Source: Trichuris trichiura
Taxonomy: Eukaryota; Nematoda; Enoplea; Trichinellida; Trichuridae
DNA: 64,000 nt
Reading direction: 5' to 3'
NCBI GenBank assembly: GCA_037903355.1
Contig: JBAJFE010000004.1
Coordinates: 3,410,001-3,474,000 of the forward strand
Both the position numbers and the translations under genes were made by a program. This document shows, in pieces, positions 1-13,000 of the stretch. Under the pieces are notes generated by a model, which saw nothing but the letters and a program-made list of their open reading frames with translations, ran no database searches and was not told the DNA's origin. Within the stretch, counting starts at the first letter, position 1, and every line of letters begins with the position of its first letter.

Positions 1-700
1 CTACACGTATGCGAGAATGAACGCTGACTAAAGAAACAGCTAACCCCGAGAAACCGAATAAATTAATCTTTAGTGCAAGAGAGAATCGAGTTTTCGATAT
101 AGTTTACTTAAGAACATGAAGCAATGAACTTACCGGAAACGGGAACTTTTCTGCACTTTTTTAAGTCCGAATCTGTATTTTATACAGCTCATACGTAAGC
201 TGTACATAAACGAACAGACTCAGACTGCCAAACAGACACGTTCTGCACCAAGTCACAAACAAATACCGTGCAGTAATGCGCAGGTTAAAGGCCTTACCGC
301 ACGTCAAACAGGGGAAAACAAACGATATTTTTACGCCGAATGGAAACAGTTTTTAATCCTTTTTAAAATTTTAATCGCTTTAACATATCAGCGCTTGTAA
401 ATAAATTAGCTATAGAGTACCTAAAACTTGGATCTGGTTTGTCGCGAGCACATCCATGTTTCAAAATGTTACGTAAAAACAGGAGACGAATGGTTAGCAT
501 AAGCTGAAAATAATGACTGCGAAATGTTACTTAATAGCGAATCACTGAAACTCGTAAGGTCATTCATCCGACAATCATACGATGTAGCTCGAAGGTCGCT
601 GCGTTTTGCTAACGCTGGTTTCGCAAGATTTGTCCTACACTCGCGAATAGACGACGTATTCTTATTTGATTAGCCGGCGCCACACGATGTTTTAATCTCA
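1..700. other. No gene seen
   Basis: AT-rich sequence with no long open frame, no recognisable domain and no clear repeat. Nothing supportable was found on either strand. Confidence 0.5.
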
Positions 701-931
701 GGATCTCGTGCCTTGCTACCCCAGCGTCTAAGAAATGCAGGTTCCTTTCGGGCAGGCATGTCCTTGACCTGTTGTGACTTTACTATGGAGGCTACCGGTC
801 ATCCTTTTTTGCCCTCACCTAAGTCTAAGCCAAGATGTAAGACCTACGCTTAGGCTTAGGCTTAGGTAAGGGCAGGACAGGATGGCCGGCAAACTTACAG
901 TGTGGCAGTGGGGCGCCTGGAGACAAGACCC
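701..931. mobile_element. Short non-autonomous DNA transposon (MITE), family A
   Basis: About 231 bp with imperfect terminal inverted repeats: it opens GGATCTCGTG and the far end, read in reverse, opens GGGTCTTGTC. The flanks carry an imperfect 8-bp direct repeat (taatctca and caatctta). The interior holds CTTAGGCTTAGGCTTAGG and a GGATGGCCGGCAA block. The same layout recurs at 40053-40294, 43202-43443 and 44454-44695 in the tRNA array, and the interior blocks recur in the larger element at 25924-26783. No coding capacity, so it would depend on a transposase supplied elsewhere. An 8-bp duplication would suit hAT or a related superfamily, but the ends do not settle it. Confidence 0.6.
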
Positions 932-1384
932 CAATCTTACAGATTTGCTAGCCTGTTTGACGCTAAAAAATTGACACCGTTTTCTGGCGAAGTTCGCAAC
1001 CGACTCAATCTCTTCTTACTTCGTGCTTCTTAAACCTTATCGCGCTGCGCTTCTATCCTTCTGCTACCTGCAAGAATAGAAGTGGATAAAACTTCGGCGA
1101 CTGAACTGGAGGAACAAAAAATTGCTTTGCTGCTACGTTTTGTGGACAACACAACAAAGAAACACCCTGGCCGCGCGTGATTAAGCGCCAATGCAGACTA
1201 CACAAATTCTTTGTCTTTTTAATGACTCATTTTTAACTTTTAAAGTTGTGCGTCAGTTAAGAGTGCAGTGAAAAACAGCGACGCACAGGCACGCGGAAGT
1301 GTGCCTGTATCAAACTGTATAATTAATAGGGTATTTTGGACGCCTTGCAGTTAGTTTAGCATGAATGAAAGTAATGTTCACTGT

Positions 1385-1623
1385 CACAACTTCATACGGT
1401 ATGTGTTCTTGCCCGTTGATGGGTTCTGAAACGCCGTACCAACGCAAAAAGCAAATGCCCTACCAACGGATGGATGAGCAATTATTAAGGAAAAATACAG
1501 AACAAGTACTTAAGCAGTTCCGAGCTTTCGGGACTAACCTTGCCCGTCGTCAGCGATGGTGGTTGCTTCGGTTTAATTTCAGAACCCATCAACGGGCAAG
1601 AACATATACCGTATGAAGTTGTG
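1385..1623. repeat. Foldback sequence with hammerhead-like motif in the loop
   Basis: Arms 1385-1430 and 1578-1623 are inverted copies (46 bp, about one mismatch). Between them lies a hammerhead-like motif on the minus strand (1519-1557). It sits just upstream of the Penelope-like element and is probably a rearranged piece of its terminal region. Confidence 0.65.
1519..1557 (-). ncRNA. Hammerhead-ribozyme-like motif (a)
   Basis: Minus strand reads CTGACGA, a GGG/CCC helix, GAAA, then GCTC. This matches the CUGANGA...GAAA core with a two-pair AGCU helix III. One extra base follows CTGACGA and helix I pairs poorly, so activity is doubtful. Confidence 0.4.
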
Positions 1624-1794
1624 ATGAAAATCCATTGCCCCGTTAAGAAACACCCCGTGTTCAAGATTATGTTCACTGTATTCAAATAATCGCATGCAGC
1701 CTAAAGGAAAATTATTGCTGATTTTAAGTTCGATGTATGCATTCGGTTTAGGGAACAGCAGTTGAACGGTGTAACAATGTTTTTCCATAGATCA

Positions 1795-2015
1795 TTTATT
1801 TCTGCTCCTTGATCCTGATTGTATGTCGTGTTATGCCTAATGTAAAGAGCTTCTTTAATTCTTCGTAATCATACGCTGCTTTCATAACATAAGACTTTTA
1901 GCTGAAGAGTTTGTTTGTAATGTATTGCGTGTTCTAGCACAGCTGAACCTTGTATAGCATTTTCTGTAGTAATTCTTGAATCCAGTATCGGTCTTCCGCG
2001 ATGCGCTAAAACGGA
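1795..2015 (-). repeat. Inverted partial copy of the PLE 3' region
   Basis: Reverse-complement match to about 4605-4835: shared stretches include tgaagagtttgtttg, ggtcttccgcgatg and gattgtatgtcgtgtt. It places an inverted piece of the element's 3' side upstream of its coding part, as is common for Penelope-like insertions. Confidence 0.6.
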
Positions 2016-2329
2016 ACACATTTCATAAGAAGAAACAGTCAATCATGAAAACATAGTCCGGTACCAAAAAGCTATATTTTCAAAATTATACAGACTGTAT
2101 GCGGAACACCCCTTCTGTCAGCCGCCAGACACTTGGAACAAGTACGTATTAAAACTGGACTAGCGCAAAGACAGTTAACATTCTGCTGAAATGCAAGGAC
2201 AACCAAATCTTACCCAACTGCTTCCAGTTGAAGTTGGGTCAAAACTTGGGCAACCACAGCAAATGAATCCTTTTCTCAGCAGGAATGTCCCTATTAAGAA
2301 ATGAAATATGAAGACACTGAGCAACAATG

Positions 2330-4350
2330 GCAAGACTATGACTGACCTACATGAGTACACTCAGCTTCCTCAGAAGGTGGTTAAACAAAGCAATTTATGA
2401 GGCTTTCGTCAAACATGTTGATTTTGGCACAACAACAGTTTGCATAGCTCAAAAACAGGTAGTAAGAAAGAAATTTGTTAGCCTTGAAGTTGGACTCTCG
2501 ACGACATCTTCAGATTCCCACAGAAATGTCCCTCATCGAATTACCGAGTCAGAGCTGAACACAGCGATAATATAACTCTCTGCTTTTCCTCTTTAAGTGG
2601 AAGTGAAAAGACTATCCTAAGAGAAGGACTAAACTCTGTCCTGAAGTCTAAGAAACCACTCTTTCTCAACATCATTAATTCAGATGAAGACGGTCTATCT
2701 TCTGTTGACCCGCGGAAATTTACACAGATTAAGGGTAATTAATTTGTCCACGTTTATCCTAAGTCAGCGCTTCAATGCCACTCCAGACTTAAGTCGATAC
2801 GAGATGAACTGCACAAGCCAACTTAAAAGGCAGTCCAACAGAATTATGAACAAAGCAGATAATGGGAATAGAATTGTTCAACTGGATAGAACCACCTACA
2901 TCGAAAAAATAATGATGATCTTGAACACCAACAGTTATGTACTTCTGTCCAATGACCCTACAGGAACTTCCAAAAAAATCGTCGTTTTCTTCTCATCACA
3001 TACGGCACAGAAACCAGAGAACCAGAAACCATCAAAATAGCAAAGCATCTTAAATTCGCATTGAATTATAAACCCCTGAACTCTACGGTCTTCCAAAGTG
3101 CACAAACCAGAGGTTCCATTAAGGCCAATAGTCTCCTGCAATTAACAGCACCACAAGCGAACCCAGTCGGTATTTAAAAAAGATCATCAAACTTCTAACT
3201 GGCAACGAACCATCGTTCGTCAGAAATATCAAAACCTTCGTCAACGAAATACGAAATTACCACCTGGAACTGGACGAGATTCTAGTCAGTTGCGACGTGA
3301 AAGAATTATTCTCATGCATTTCACTTTCAGACACTCTCAAAACTTTTTACAATTTCCTCAATGCAGATACGGATTTACTCAGCAGAACTAAACTAAGTCC
3401 TTTTTATATCGTCAAGCTAGTGTCTTTCTGCACGCAAGAAAGTATGAACTTTACGCTTGATAAAGAGTTCTACAGGCAATCCAGAAGAGTCCCAATGGGC
3501 AGCTCTTTATCTCCTGTTTCAGCGGATATCTTCATGGAAAGTTTTGAAAGACAGATGTTGGAAACTGTAGACAGACAAATTGCACCACGACTTTTCAAAA
3601 GATATGTAGATAACGTCTTCGTAAATATAAAAGATGGAAAAGAAGAACAATTTCTACACTTTCTAAACAGCATCCGCCCAAGTTAAATTGTCTTCACAAT
3701 GGCAAAAGAAAAAAGTGAAGCCCTTCCTTTTCAGGATGCTATGATTATACACATAAATTAAAGACCCAAAACCAGAGCATACAGAAAACCCACAGACCGA
3801 CCAATACCTCAACTTCCCATCGCATCATCCACAATCGGTAATGCATGGAATCGTCTCTGGAATGTTTAATAGACCAATCAGTTTGTGCGATTCTGAATTT
3901 CTCCAATCAGAGCTTAACTACATTGGAAAGATTTTCTACAAGAACGACTATCCGAAATCTTTTGTTGACCAATTGTTCAACTTAGATACTTCGCAACCGG
4001 GAACTACGTAAACCAAATATCTTGCCCAATACACGCTAGTTACTCCCTATGTGGCAGGACTAGGCAAGCATATTGTCCGGTTTTGAAGACGATCAGGGTT
4101 AGGAATCTTTTTCAAGAGTTTCCTCAAACTCAGAACAATTTTTTGTAAGGACAAAGCAAAAGCCCCAGAAACCAGAGAGACAGGGCTAGTCTACGCAAAC
4201 GAATGTTCTTGTTCACAGACAGACGCAGGGGTCTACCTTGGGAAAACAGGCAATACCTTGGAACACAGTGTCACTGAACATGCGAAGAAGCTTATCAGTT
4301 ACAATAAGGTAAAAAATATTCCTGAAATAGCTTTATTACGGAGAGAGCCC
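2330..4350 (+). mobile_element. Penelope-like retroelement, decayed (RT + GIY-YIG)
   Basis: Remnant of a Penelope-like element, a retroelement encoding a telomerase-related reverse transcriptase and usually a GIY-YIG nuclease. The best open stretch runs about 3173-3686: it contains TKLSPFYIVKLVSFC, the RT motif RVPMGSSLSPVSADIFME and the catalytic block as KRYVDNVF, where the family has a YxDD-type motif; here the second Asp is Asn. Upstream, about 2840-2960, a KADNGNRIVQLDRTTYIEK stretch matches the family's conserved region before the RT. Downstream, about 4180-4320, LVYANECSC followed by VYLGKTGNTLEHS and TEHAKK fits GIY-YIG. Stops and frame changes break the frame repeatedly, so this is a pseudogenised copy. 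Terminal hammerhead-like motifs follow at 4378-4493. Confidence 0.85.
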
Positions 4351-4377
4351 CGCTTAATGTGCGATAAAGGATTGAAC

Positions 4378-4414
4378 TCCAGAGCTGTCAGGTCACTCGA
4401 GACCTGTCTTCAGC
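4378..4414 (-). ncRNA. Hammerhead-ribozyme-like motif (b), core mutated
   Basis: Minus strand CTGAAGA, an AGGTC/GACCT helix, then GACA where GAAA is expected, then GCTC. The changed GAAA box should inactivate it. Confidence 0.45.
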
Positions 4415-4456
4415 TGTCTTCAATGAAGATTATTAAATTAATTAATAATTTAAGAT

Positions 4457-4493
4457 CGCTGAAGACGAGTCTCAAGTGACCTGAAAGCTCAGG
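4457..4493 (+). ncRNA. Hammerhead-ribozyme-like motif (c)
   Basis: Plus strand CTGAAGA, a GAGTC/GACCT helix with one mismatch, then GAAAGCTC. The core boxes are kept but helix II is weakened and helix I is poor. Inverted partner of motif (b). Confidence 0.45.
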
Positions 4494-5231
4494 AGATCAA
4501 GCTTATATCGCACATTAAACAGGACTCTCTTCGAATAAAGCTATTTCATTATGAAAGCATACGGTAGCGTACCAAGAAACCGCATCTTCGAAGAAATAGC
4601 CTTAGCAGTAGTAACTCCTATAGCACATCGCGGAAGACCGATGTGGGATCCACGAATTACCATGGAAAAAAGCTGTTCAAACTTCAGCTGTGCTGAAGCA
4701 TGCAATACGTTGCAAACAAATTCTTCAAGCAAATATCTTATGTCATGAAAGCAATGTATGCTTACGAAGAATTAAATAAGTTCTTTAGACTACGCACAAC
4801 ACGACATACAATCGAGATCAAGGAACTCAAGTAAATGAACTATGCACAAACATTAGCACCCCCTTCAGTTACTGCTCAGTAAACTAAATGGGTACACGGT
4901 CACTAGAAGAAGTGAAAAAACAAAAAACTTACGCAAACTACTATGGTTGTAAAAAAATGAACAAACTTACATAGAGCAAATGCACAAATGGAATCAATAT
5001 GAAAAGAATTAACATACACAACACATGAAACTAGAAATGGATAAAACAAAAGGAACAATGGAGAAGAAAAAATTTCAAATAATGGATCAACTACGTGGCA
5101 CGATGATACCATATATACACCAAAAGAGACGCAGCAATAATCAGACATAGAAAACTCCAAACACTCAACCTTAAACTGTTAGAACAGATTAAATGTCGTC
5201 TTCACACTCACTCATTACATTCATTTATTGC

Positions 5232-5268
5232 CGCTGAAAAAGAGTCAGAGGCGGTCTGAAAGCTATGG
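5232..5268 (+). ncRNA. Degenerate hammerhead-like motif (j)
   Basis: Plus strand CTGAAAA, a short AGA/TCT helix, then GAAAGCTA. The G8-equivalent is A. Probably a decayed PLE end. Confidence 0.25.
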
Positions 5269-5841
5269 TCAATAAAAAGCTTTATACCGAAAGCGGAACA
5301 TATTCCGCAAGACGAAATAATCAATTATGAAAACATACAGATCCATATTAAATAGCTGTGTGTCAAAAATGGCCTTACTCGAACGTGGTTATCTATTACA
5401 AAATGTTTGCCGCAGCCTTACGCCAAATACTGAGCACGTTGTACGCCAATCAGCTGTAGGAAGCGGCATGAAATTCGAATCTCAAAAATTCTTGCACGCA
5501 AGGAATCCTGCCTATGAAATAGAGTTGCGAAGCTGAGATTCTATTTCCGCACGTAATAATGATCATAACAGATTTACGAACTCGTGAATGGTTGCACAGC
5601 GCAGAGGCAAAACTGTTCGATCCCATTGGCATCCCGCCGCCTGTGATGTTGGCAGCAAAAGTGACCGTGCGAACTGCAATTACCATTGCGCATTTTATAA
5701 CTCAGTCATTCAGCGGTCTCATCGTTTGTGTAACAGTCTCTTATCGTTGAAAGCAATACACCTGGACGGTCGCTTATGCCTATCTGCCACATGAGATGAT
5801 CTACAATTCTGCATGTTAACCGTTCCATCATTAGTAGAAGA

Positions 5842-6018
5842 TTTCATAGTAGATCTTCAGATTCACGGGTTTTTGCCTGTTGGGTGTATCTGTAAGTAAA
5901 CTTCAAAATGCCCTACCTAAAATGCCCTATTCAAATTCAAAATGTAGGGCATTTTGAAGTTTACTTACAGATACACCCAACAGGCAAAAACCCGTGAATC
6001 TGAAGATCTACTATGAAA
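5842..6018. repeat. Perfect 75-bp inverted repeat (foldback insertion)
   Basis: Arms 5842-5916 and 5944-6018 are exact reverse complements over 75 bases with a 27-base spacer. The 14-base sequence cattagtagaagat occurs at 5829-5842 and again at 6057-6070, bracketing the insert like a target-site duplication. The variable, longish duplication suits PLE-type insertion better than a cut-and-paste transposon. No ORF and no hammerhead core inside. Confidence 0.85.
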
Positions 6019-6683
6019 CTATTCAAGCCTGTTAAAAGACATCCTGTTTTTCGAAACATTAGTAGAAGATGAACATTTTGGAGCTGCTTAAAAAGTTCAA
6101 TGAACCGTGGCCACCAAAAACCTTAGGAATCGTCATAACACCGAACTTTGAGTTTGAACTCCAGAATCGTTTGGACAGTTCCGATTTCAGTCGCACTGTG
6201 ATACCAAAATTGGACTTGGTTCTAAACCTGTTGAACTCACCAGGAAAACATTACGACTAATTTACTTCATTAAAAAATAAAACGCTGGCAACGTGAGCCA
6301 CACATAGGTCCGAAGAGAATCCATAGTGTCTTTCCAACTGCCCATATGACCAATACGAGTGAGAATGATGACGCTCTTGCGTTTCTCACCTGACCACTTG
6401 GCATGATAAGCACTAAAGGAAAATGCAGTCGCATATCATTCTTAGAACACTTCAAAGACAGGTATTCAAGACTGTTCAGCGCTTTGGCAACTAAGAAGGT
6501 TGTTAGCTCGTAATCCTGAACAGTATTAACAAGCAATCGACCGGTTAGTTCATAAAAACATAGATTCAAGAAGGGTCTCATCATGTTGCACAGTTGTTTA
6601 TGTGTGGTAAAGTTTCTTGCAAAACGTTTGTAGACTTTTCCAGCCGTTCTCAACCCCTCACTCCACTGCCTCACTGACCAGGT

Positions 6684-6885
6684 AAGACTGTGTTCCGACG
6701 GGTCAAGATAGAACTGACAGCCGAGGTCTTTGCCAAAACTGGTCGGATGGAGCGGCTTGCAACCATAATGCCTGAGCTGACGGGCGACACATTGTGGTGA
6801 GGACGAGTCTCGACTGAGCCGAAAGTCTCGCCACTTGAACGTTTATGAAATAAACGTTAATGTAAAGAACCGGCTAAAAATTTGC
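6684..6885. repeat. Two-copy dispersed repeat, copy 1
   Basis: Matches 23465-23645 in the same orientation: both contain cgacgggtcaagatag, then gaggtc/gcggtc, ggtcg.atggagc.gctt, gacgggcg.cac and a terminal cgaaag, followed by aaacgttaat and an aggctgaaaa-like tract. The type of element is not recognised. The minus-strand ORF at 6270-6674 beside it has no recognisable domain. Confidence 0.55.
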
Positions 6886-7031
6886 AAACGTTTTACAAGA
6901 AACGCTTATTAAATGAACGCGTTATGAAGAAGGAAAAGATGTATGCCGTATAGTTGTTTTAACGTATTTTAAAGGCTTATCAATAGTCTGTGGAAGAGTG
7001 TCCTTTTGAATCATACGCCCGTACATTATGA

Positions 7032-10000
7032 CTAACCTAAGATGATGTTCATAAATGAAATCGCTTTGACTTTCCAAGATGGAATGCCTTTTCTCAAAAT
7101 GTTTCAGAGAAAATGGGCGGGCAATGAGAAAAATGACTTACTTTCACAGCGTTTTCCAACAGTGTTTGTCTTGCATTGGCATTCATAACCCAACGGAGAG
7201 TCATTCACCAAACATGTACCATTGTTAAAGCAAGAGTCTACTGTGCAATATGCCTTTTCTGAAAATGCAAAGGGGATCAGCAGATGGAAGAGATTTACAA
7301 TTAAATTTCTTGGAAATGCTGCGTCACAGTCCAGTACGTTTCTTTCTTAAACCAACTCTAAAGAATTAGCTGTAAATTTTTCTCTGACTTGTTTTTATTG
7401 AGATTTTACGCAAATCGTATGCACACTACTCGGATGGCAGATAGATCTTAGGTAGTATTTTTTCAATGCAGTGTTTCGCTTTGGTAAAGGAGCCATGGCA
7501 TGAAAATGCTTTCTTTTTCTTTTAGTCTTGGAGGGGAAGCTGTCCTAGACGTTTTCGCTTGAACTATCACATTGCTTTTTTCACCGCAAGAACAGTTACG
7601 GGAATTATTAACGTTATTCACTTTTTGACCAATCAAATGAAAGGAACTGACTGCAGTAAACTCTGATCATTTTGTGGTGATGACTAGTAGAGAATTTTGA
7701 CGCAACGGACAAACTTTTCGTACTCATAAAAGCATCATGCAAATAACGTGACTGAAAGATACTTTGTTTGCAGTCGAAGCCTTCATAACCTTCCGGACAG
7801 ACGCAAATGAATCCTTTGTTCTTCAAGTCATTAATGCAATGTGCGTCTCGTCTGCAAGGCGACGACATACACGGATCCACTTCTATAATGAATGATTATA
7901 TCTCGTTAAATTTGTTCTCCCTTCTATTACAGTCAAGCTGCTCTCTTATTTCATTAAATACAAGTTAACAAAACCAAACAAAAAATAAACGAAGTATTGC
8001 GTGAGCTACTTAGTTAGTACAAAACGCTTCTTCGTACGAAAGGGTAAAATGCAAGCAGTCTAGAAGGTCTCTTATTCGGTCGCCCATTATCTGAATGTCT
8101 TATTAGACAGATCAGTCGGGCGGTCAACGTTCGTAGGATGGTTCGCATACCATACCGTCTATGACTGGTAAAAGGATAAGTGAGCCCAGAAATGGTGACA
8201 GATGAAGGAAACATTGGAATCGTAGAAACATTGTGGAAAAGAATCGAGTCGTTCCAAAACTCCATATACCAACAATCAAACTTTATCTCAGATAAAGCTA
8301 AAATGAAATTCCACCGCTTCTTGCAGATGATCCACTATTTTGATGACAGCAGTTTCAGTGAGTCCGAATAATAGACGCTCTAATGTACACATACAATTCT
8401 TCTTACCAATCTCACAGTGAGGACCGTAATGATCTTCGTCGCATTTGCAATACGGCACTCCATTGTTTAGTCTGCAAGTGCCTCCAACGCAATCCAAACG
8501 GGCACACTTGTTTTTACCTAAACAGTATATTATAATTAAATACTAACGTTCTACCGCAGCTTCTAGAAGCACTGAGGCGTTCATAGCTCCCAGCATAGAA
8601 CACTCATTTAGGTCACACATTACAGATCTATCGAATCTGTAGATCATACTATCAAAATCAACAGAATTAGTAAACCACAAATGTCTAAGCTGTTTCTTTC
8701 ATGCATTGCGTGTCCGTCACAACGAGACATGCAATCCGTGAAAGAAACAGCTCAACATGAAACTCTGCAGTGCTGTACCAAGAAGTTACATTTACAATAC
8801 CACAGATGTCTAGTAACATCCACTAGGAAAATCCAAACGTCTATCAATAGAAATATTTTGGTGTTCTCGACTTAATCCGTCGAAATGATCATTCAATATG
8901 CTGGTAACGTTCCACTCGCTCAAGCATGCATTAGGCGCACTTGGCAACGTATTACACACTTTACTGCCGAAATTGAGAGTGAATCAAAAACATACGCGCG
9001 TGTTCACTCGTCACCGCGGTATAAAAGCTTAACAAAGGATAACAACTGAATTTTTCAGCAATTCAGACAAAGTGTCAACATCTGCAAGGTTGCGTTGAAC
9101 AGCGAGTGTCTAGCGTTTGGACAGTCAATAAAAGCGTTTAAATAAAGTGCTTTAAGTTATAAAGCCAATAACACAATTGAGCTGTCGGAAAAGCAACCCG
9201 TTGAAAAATTGTTTAATTGCGAAGCTTTCGGAGATCACCTGTCCCCGTCTTCAGCCCAGGTAAATGACAGAGTGAGTGCTGGCACAATTTTTGAACAGGT
9301 AGCCTTTCCGTACAATAATGTTAATTGAGCTTCCGTTTGCAAGATTTCTGCACCTATGTGTGCCCGTAAGGTGCCCTGCCATCGGACGGATGAGCAGATT
9401 GTTATCCACAATTACTGAAGAATTCATAGCGTACGTTTCGGAAGTGCTTTTGTCTCGTCGTCAGTGCCGAACGAGAGCTCAACTTTTCTCTAACAATCTG
9501 ATCATTGAAATGTCCGTAGGTAAGTAACATGATCACTACTAGACACAGAAGAAGGAGACCAACAAAACTCTGAACAGAAGCATAAATACGAAATCAGCAA
9601 ACTTGTTAGAAAATGCTGTATCTGAGATGTTTGGGCAATTATGATGTAGACATTTCGAGATTGGTCTCGCGATTCTGCATCCGCTATGGGATACGCTATG
9701 ACGGTGCAGTTCATGCTTGTCATTGCTAGTTGGTTCTATCAGTTTGATGGATTTCAGCCCCCTTTTCGATTTTACAAAACTGCAAGTTTCTTCGGGAGAA
9801 CTTTAATCTGCTGTTCAATTGGTGCAGTCTAAATACAATTGTGCTCATTGACGCATTAGTTGCTCCTCAAGTGGCGTACTCACGCTCTAAAAAACTATTA
9901 CAACTTCTCATTGTTGAGTTTCAGTCTTACAACAATTTCTTCGGATAAAAAAATTTGCATTCCAGTATTAATTACTAAGTGTCATTTATTTACTTTTTAG

Positions 10001-13000
10001 TTTTGCAATAGGCTGAGCGAATGCAACAGACCATCTCAGTTGCGATTCAAGGTTAACAGTTCCGCCAGAAATAAACCAGATGTCACAAAACTTTAAATCA
10101 TTGCATTCACCACTTATTTATAAATGCGGCTTACTTTTAGCGCAGTTCTCTCCTTCCATTCTGCGTTGACAGATACACTTGTAGCCACCAACCAAATCAA
10201 CGCACCACCCATTTACGCATGGATTGCTCTCACAATCATTTTGATCTGAAATTAAAATTAATTTCACATAAAGAATCAGAAAACAAAATCTTATCTTAAT
10301 CATCAAACTCCTCGTGTGTGGGATTACTTTTATCACCAGAAAATTTTAATTTTTTTTGAAGAGATGGCACCTGCCTAAGAGCGGTCATATGCAGCCCGAC
10401 AGCTACGAAAAGTCATTAAAAGTTTTGTATTCTCAACGGGACCTATTCCGTGTGAAAAACCAATTCAGACTCAAAAACCTATGCTTCCTTACCAAAACGT
10501 TTTATTTTCAAAAACAGACGTAACCTGCGTATAAATAGTTCTAAACGTACACTTTTCGTCCCGCTGTCACTATTCTATTACCAGCATGCTTTTTACAATG
10601 CCTTACACTTTATACGGTTTGACATTTTACGTCCTCATATTACAGTAGCAGTTTTTTGTGGTCGTCTGACTTACCTATTTCACAGTTTTTACCAGTAAAT
10701 CCAACAGCGCAGCTGCAAGTGAGATTCATTAGAGAATCAATTATGCAAGCACCACCGTTAATGCATGTGCCTTCCTTCTTGCACATATTGACAGCTATCA
10801 GAAAATGGGAAATAACACAAATGACATTATCACTAACTTACTTTCATTGCATTTGAAACCCGTCCATTGTCCATAGCATTGACAGAGAGCATTTTTTCCT
10901 TTTCCTGTACAGAACCCATGAACGCATTTTACAGACTTGCAGGCGTCTATCTCTATAACGTAAGTGAAACTATACATGCGAAGAAAGGTCGTACTAGAGC
11001 GAATAGGAAATGGAGAAATCACAATGTCCATATAAAGTCTTTTAACGAACTTGGAGCGCCTAATAAGTAACCTACCAATCTCACAAGTTTGACCAGCAAA
11101 GTATGCAGGGCACTTGCATTTGAAGCTGCCTTCTGTATTAGCGCACTCTGCCTGATTTTGGCATGGATTAGAGGTGCATTCGTCTATGTCTGAATTAAGA
11201 GATTATCAAAATTCTATTTGATTTTGTGTCTTGAACCTCTCTCGCAGTTATGACCACTCCATCCTTGGGGACACCGGCAAAAATAGCTGCCATATGTTTC
11301 TACGCACGAACCTCCGTGACGGCATGGATTGGCCTTACATTCTTCAATGTCTGAAAGTAGACTGTGTTTTTACTATAGTCTGAAACAGCAAAGAAAGATT
11401 TGCCGTCTGTGCAATGTGCTCCGGTGAATCCAGACTTGCAGATACACTTGTAACTTCCTGGAATATTCTCACACCGATCCGTCATTCTACCGCATATTTG
11501 TAATCCCTCATTGCATTCATCAATATCTGTAAGTGTTTCAAAAGGCTCACTTTAATGAATGTTGCCTCACCTTCATCGCAATATAATCCACGCCAACCGT
11601 GATGACATATGCACTTGTATGAACCGAAAGTATTTTCGCACTTGCTGTGTGCGCTGCAGTTGTTTATACCATTTTCATAATTGAGATAATTCCACCAAGT
11701 CCATACTGAAAATAGAGTCATGATGTTGCAGTTAACCGGTCATGACAGAACTTACAACTCCCGTTTCCGAAGGCATAAAAGGCCCTCAGTTTGCTTCTGC
11801 GTGCGCATTCATCCAGATCTGCTCAAATGTAAAGACATTTTGAAGTGTTTCAGTATATTTATTGCCTCTATCTGCCGTAAAAGGTGTATGAATAGTAGCG
11901 GTACAAGATACGGAAGAACTGTACTAAATGTTTTACACGGTGAAAATTTTTGTTTTGATAATACTACAACTTTGCTTTTTTCCTTGACTAATGAAGTTGC
12001 TTCAAGTGACTAGAAATGACAGAGCGCTCTGAATGCCGTTTCTTGAAGAAACTTCAACGACAGCAGAAATGGGAATTCCATTCTTGCAGTTTATTAATTT
12101 GATAGCGGCAGAACAGTACTTCCACCGCCTCGGAACGTTCACTAAGTGACGATGTCGACAGAAATATCTCAAAAGGCAGGGGTGGGGAACGTCCTGCCCT
12201 CAGACTGGATACTTTCCGCGAGACCATTTTCTGCCAGCGCGCTGAGGCAACTGCGCACACATGCGAGATTCAGTGAAATGTGATTGTGCGAAGTTATTTT
12301 TCATAATGCGATTAACGTATTATATGTGAATTCTAATAATAACATAAATCTTGCGCAACAAGCAGGGAGCGTCAGCCTGGCTTAGAAGACTGTATTGCTG
12401 ACAGCTCTCTGTCGACGAACCGACATTCTTAGTCCTTGGTGACAACCAGTAGGCGACAGTATAGTGTGTCTGCGCGCGTCGGTAGTGTGTACCATTGCTT
12501 CGTTCCAGATAACCACTGTCTAGCTTGCTAGAGCACTTTCGCTTTTTTTGCTCTCAGTAGTCACTGGCATCGTTCTCGTCGGTTCATGTCAGCCGTCTGT
12601 CCTTTACGTCGTCGAAGTACAAAACGGTTGTTTCGTCCTCCGTAGTTGCGATTATATTCTTGACAACCGGGTTGGAGAATTGTCTCAAAATTAGTGGCCC
12701 TGAAAGGCAAGCTAGTCTCCCTTGTTTGTGGCGACACGATAACTGTTTTGAGAAAAGCTGATCTGGAAAGGCATTGCAGCTCAAAAGATGGAAAACAGCG
12801 CGAATAAATGGCCAAAAGCGTCTAGATAGAATCAGTGCGCTTCAACGGAATATAGGTTCGCAAAAGCCGCTTTCACCAGGCCACACTGCGACCCGTACAG
12901 CGTTCGTCAAACGACTTATACACAGTGAGCAAAATTACCGCGAAGATACTGAGCCCCCATGCAGAGGGTGACTTTCTAAAAGAGTGCATGGTGGCAGCTA

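Larger units (their letters stand above)
4322..4554. repeat. Inverted PLE terminal repeats, one hammerhead-like motif per arm
   Basis: Imperfect palindrome centred near 4436. The left arm (about 4322-4414) and right arm (about 4458-4554) share, in opposite sense, an AGCTTTATT block, a TTAATGTGCGATA block and a hammerhead-like motif. Both arms follow directly after the GIY-YIG remnant, as expected for the PLE terminal (pLTR) region. Confidence 0.65.

Noticed and set aside
840..880. Telomere or chromosome end
   Set aside because: Only three units, inside a bounded inverted-repeat element that occurs elsewhere in the window.
3173..3686. RT stretch as a functional gene
   Set aside because: Flanking frames carry many stops and the second catalytic Asp is Asn.
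6270..6674. 134-codon minus-strand frame near the EGF gene 3' end
   Set aside because: No domain, no splice link to the EGF exons and it adjoins repeat sequence.
9436..9475. Additional hammerhead-like motif (minus: CTGACGA ... GAAACGTA)
   Set aside because: Helices I and II do not pair convincingly; only the two boxes match by eye.
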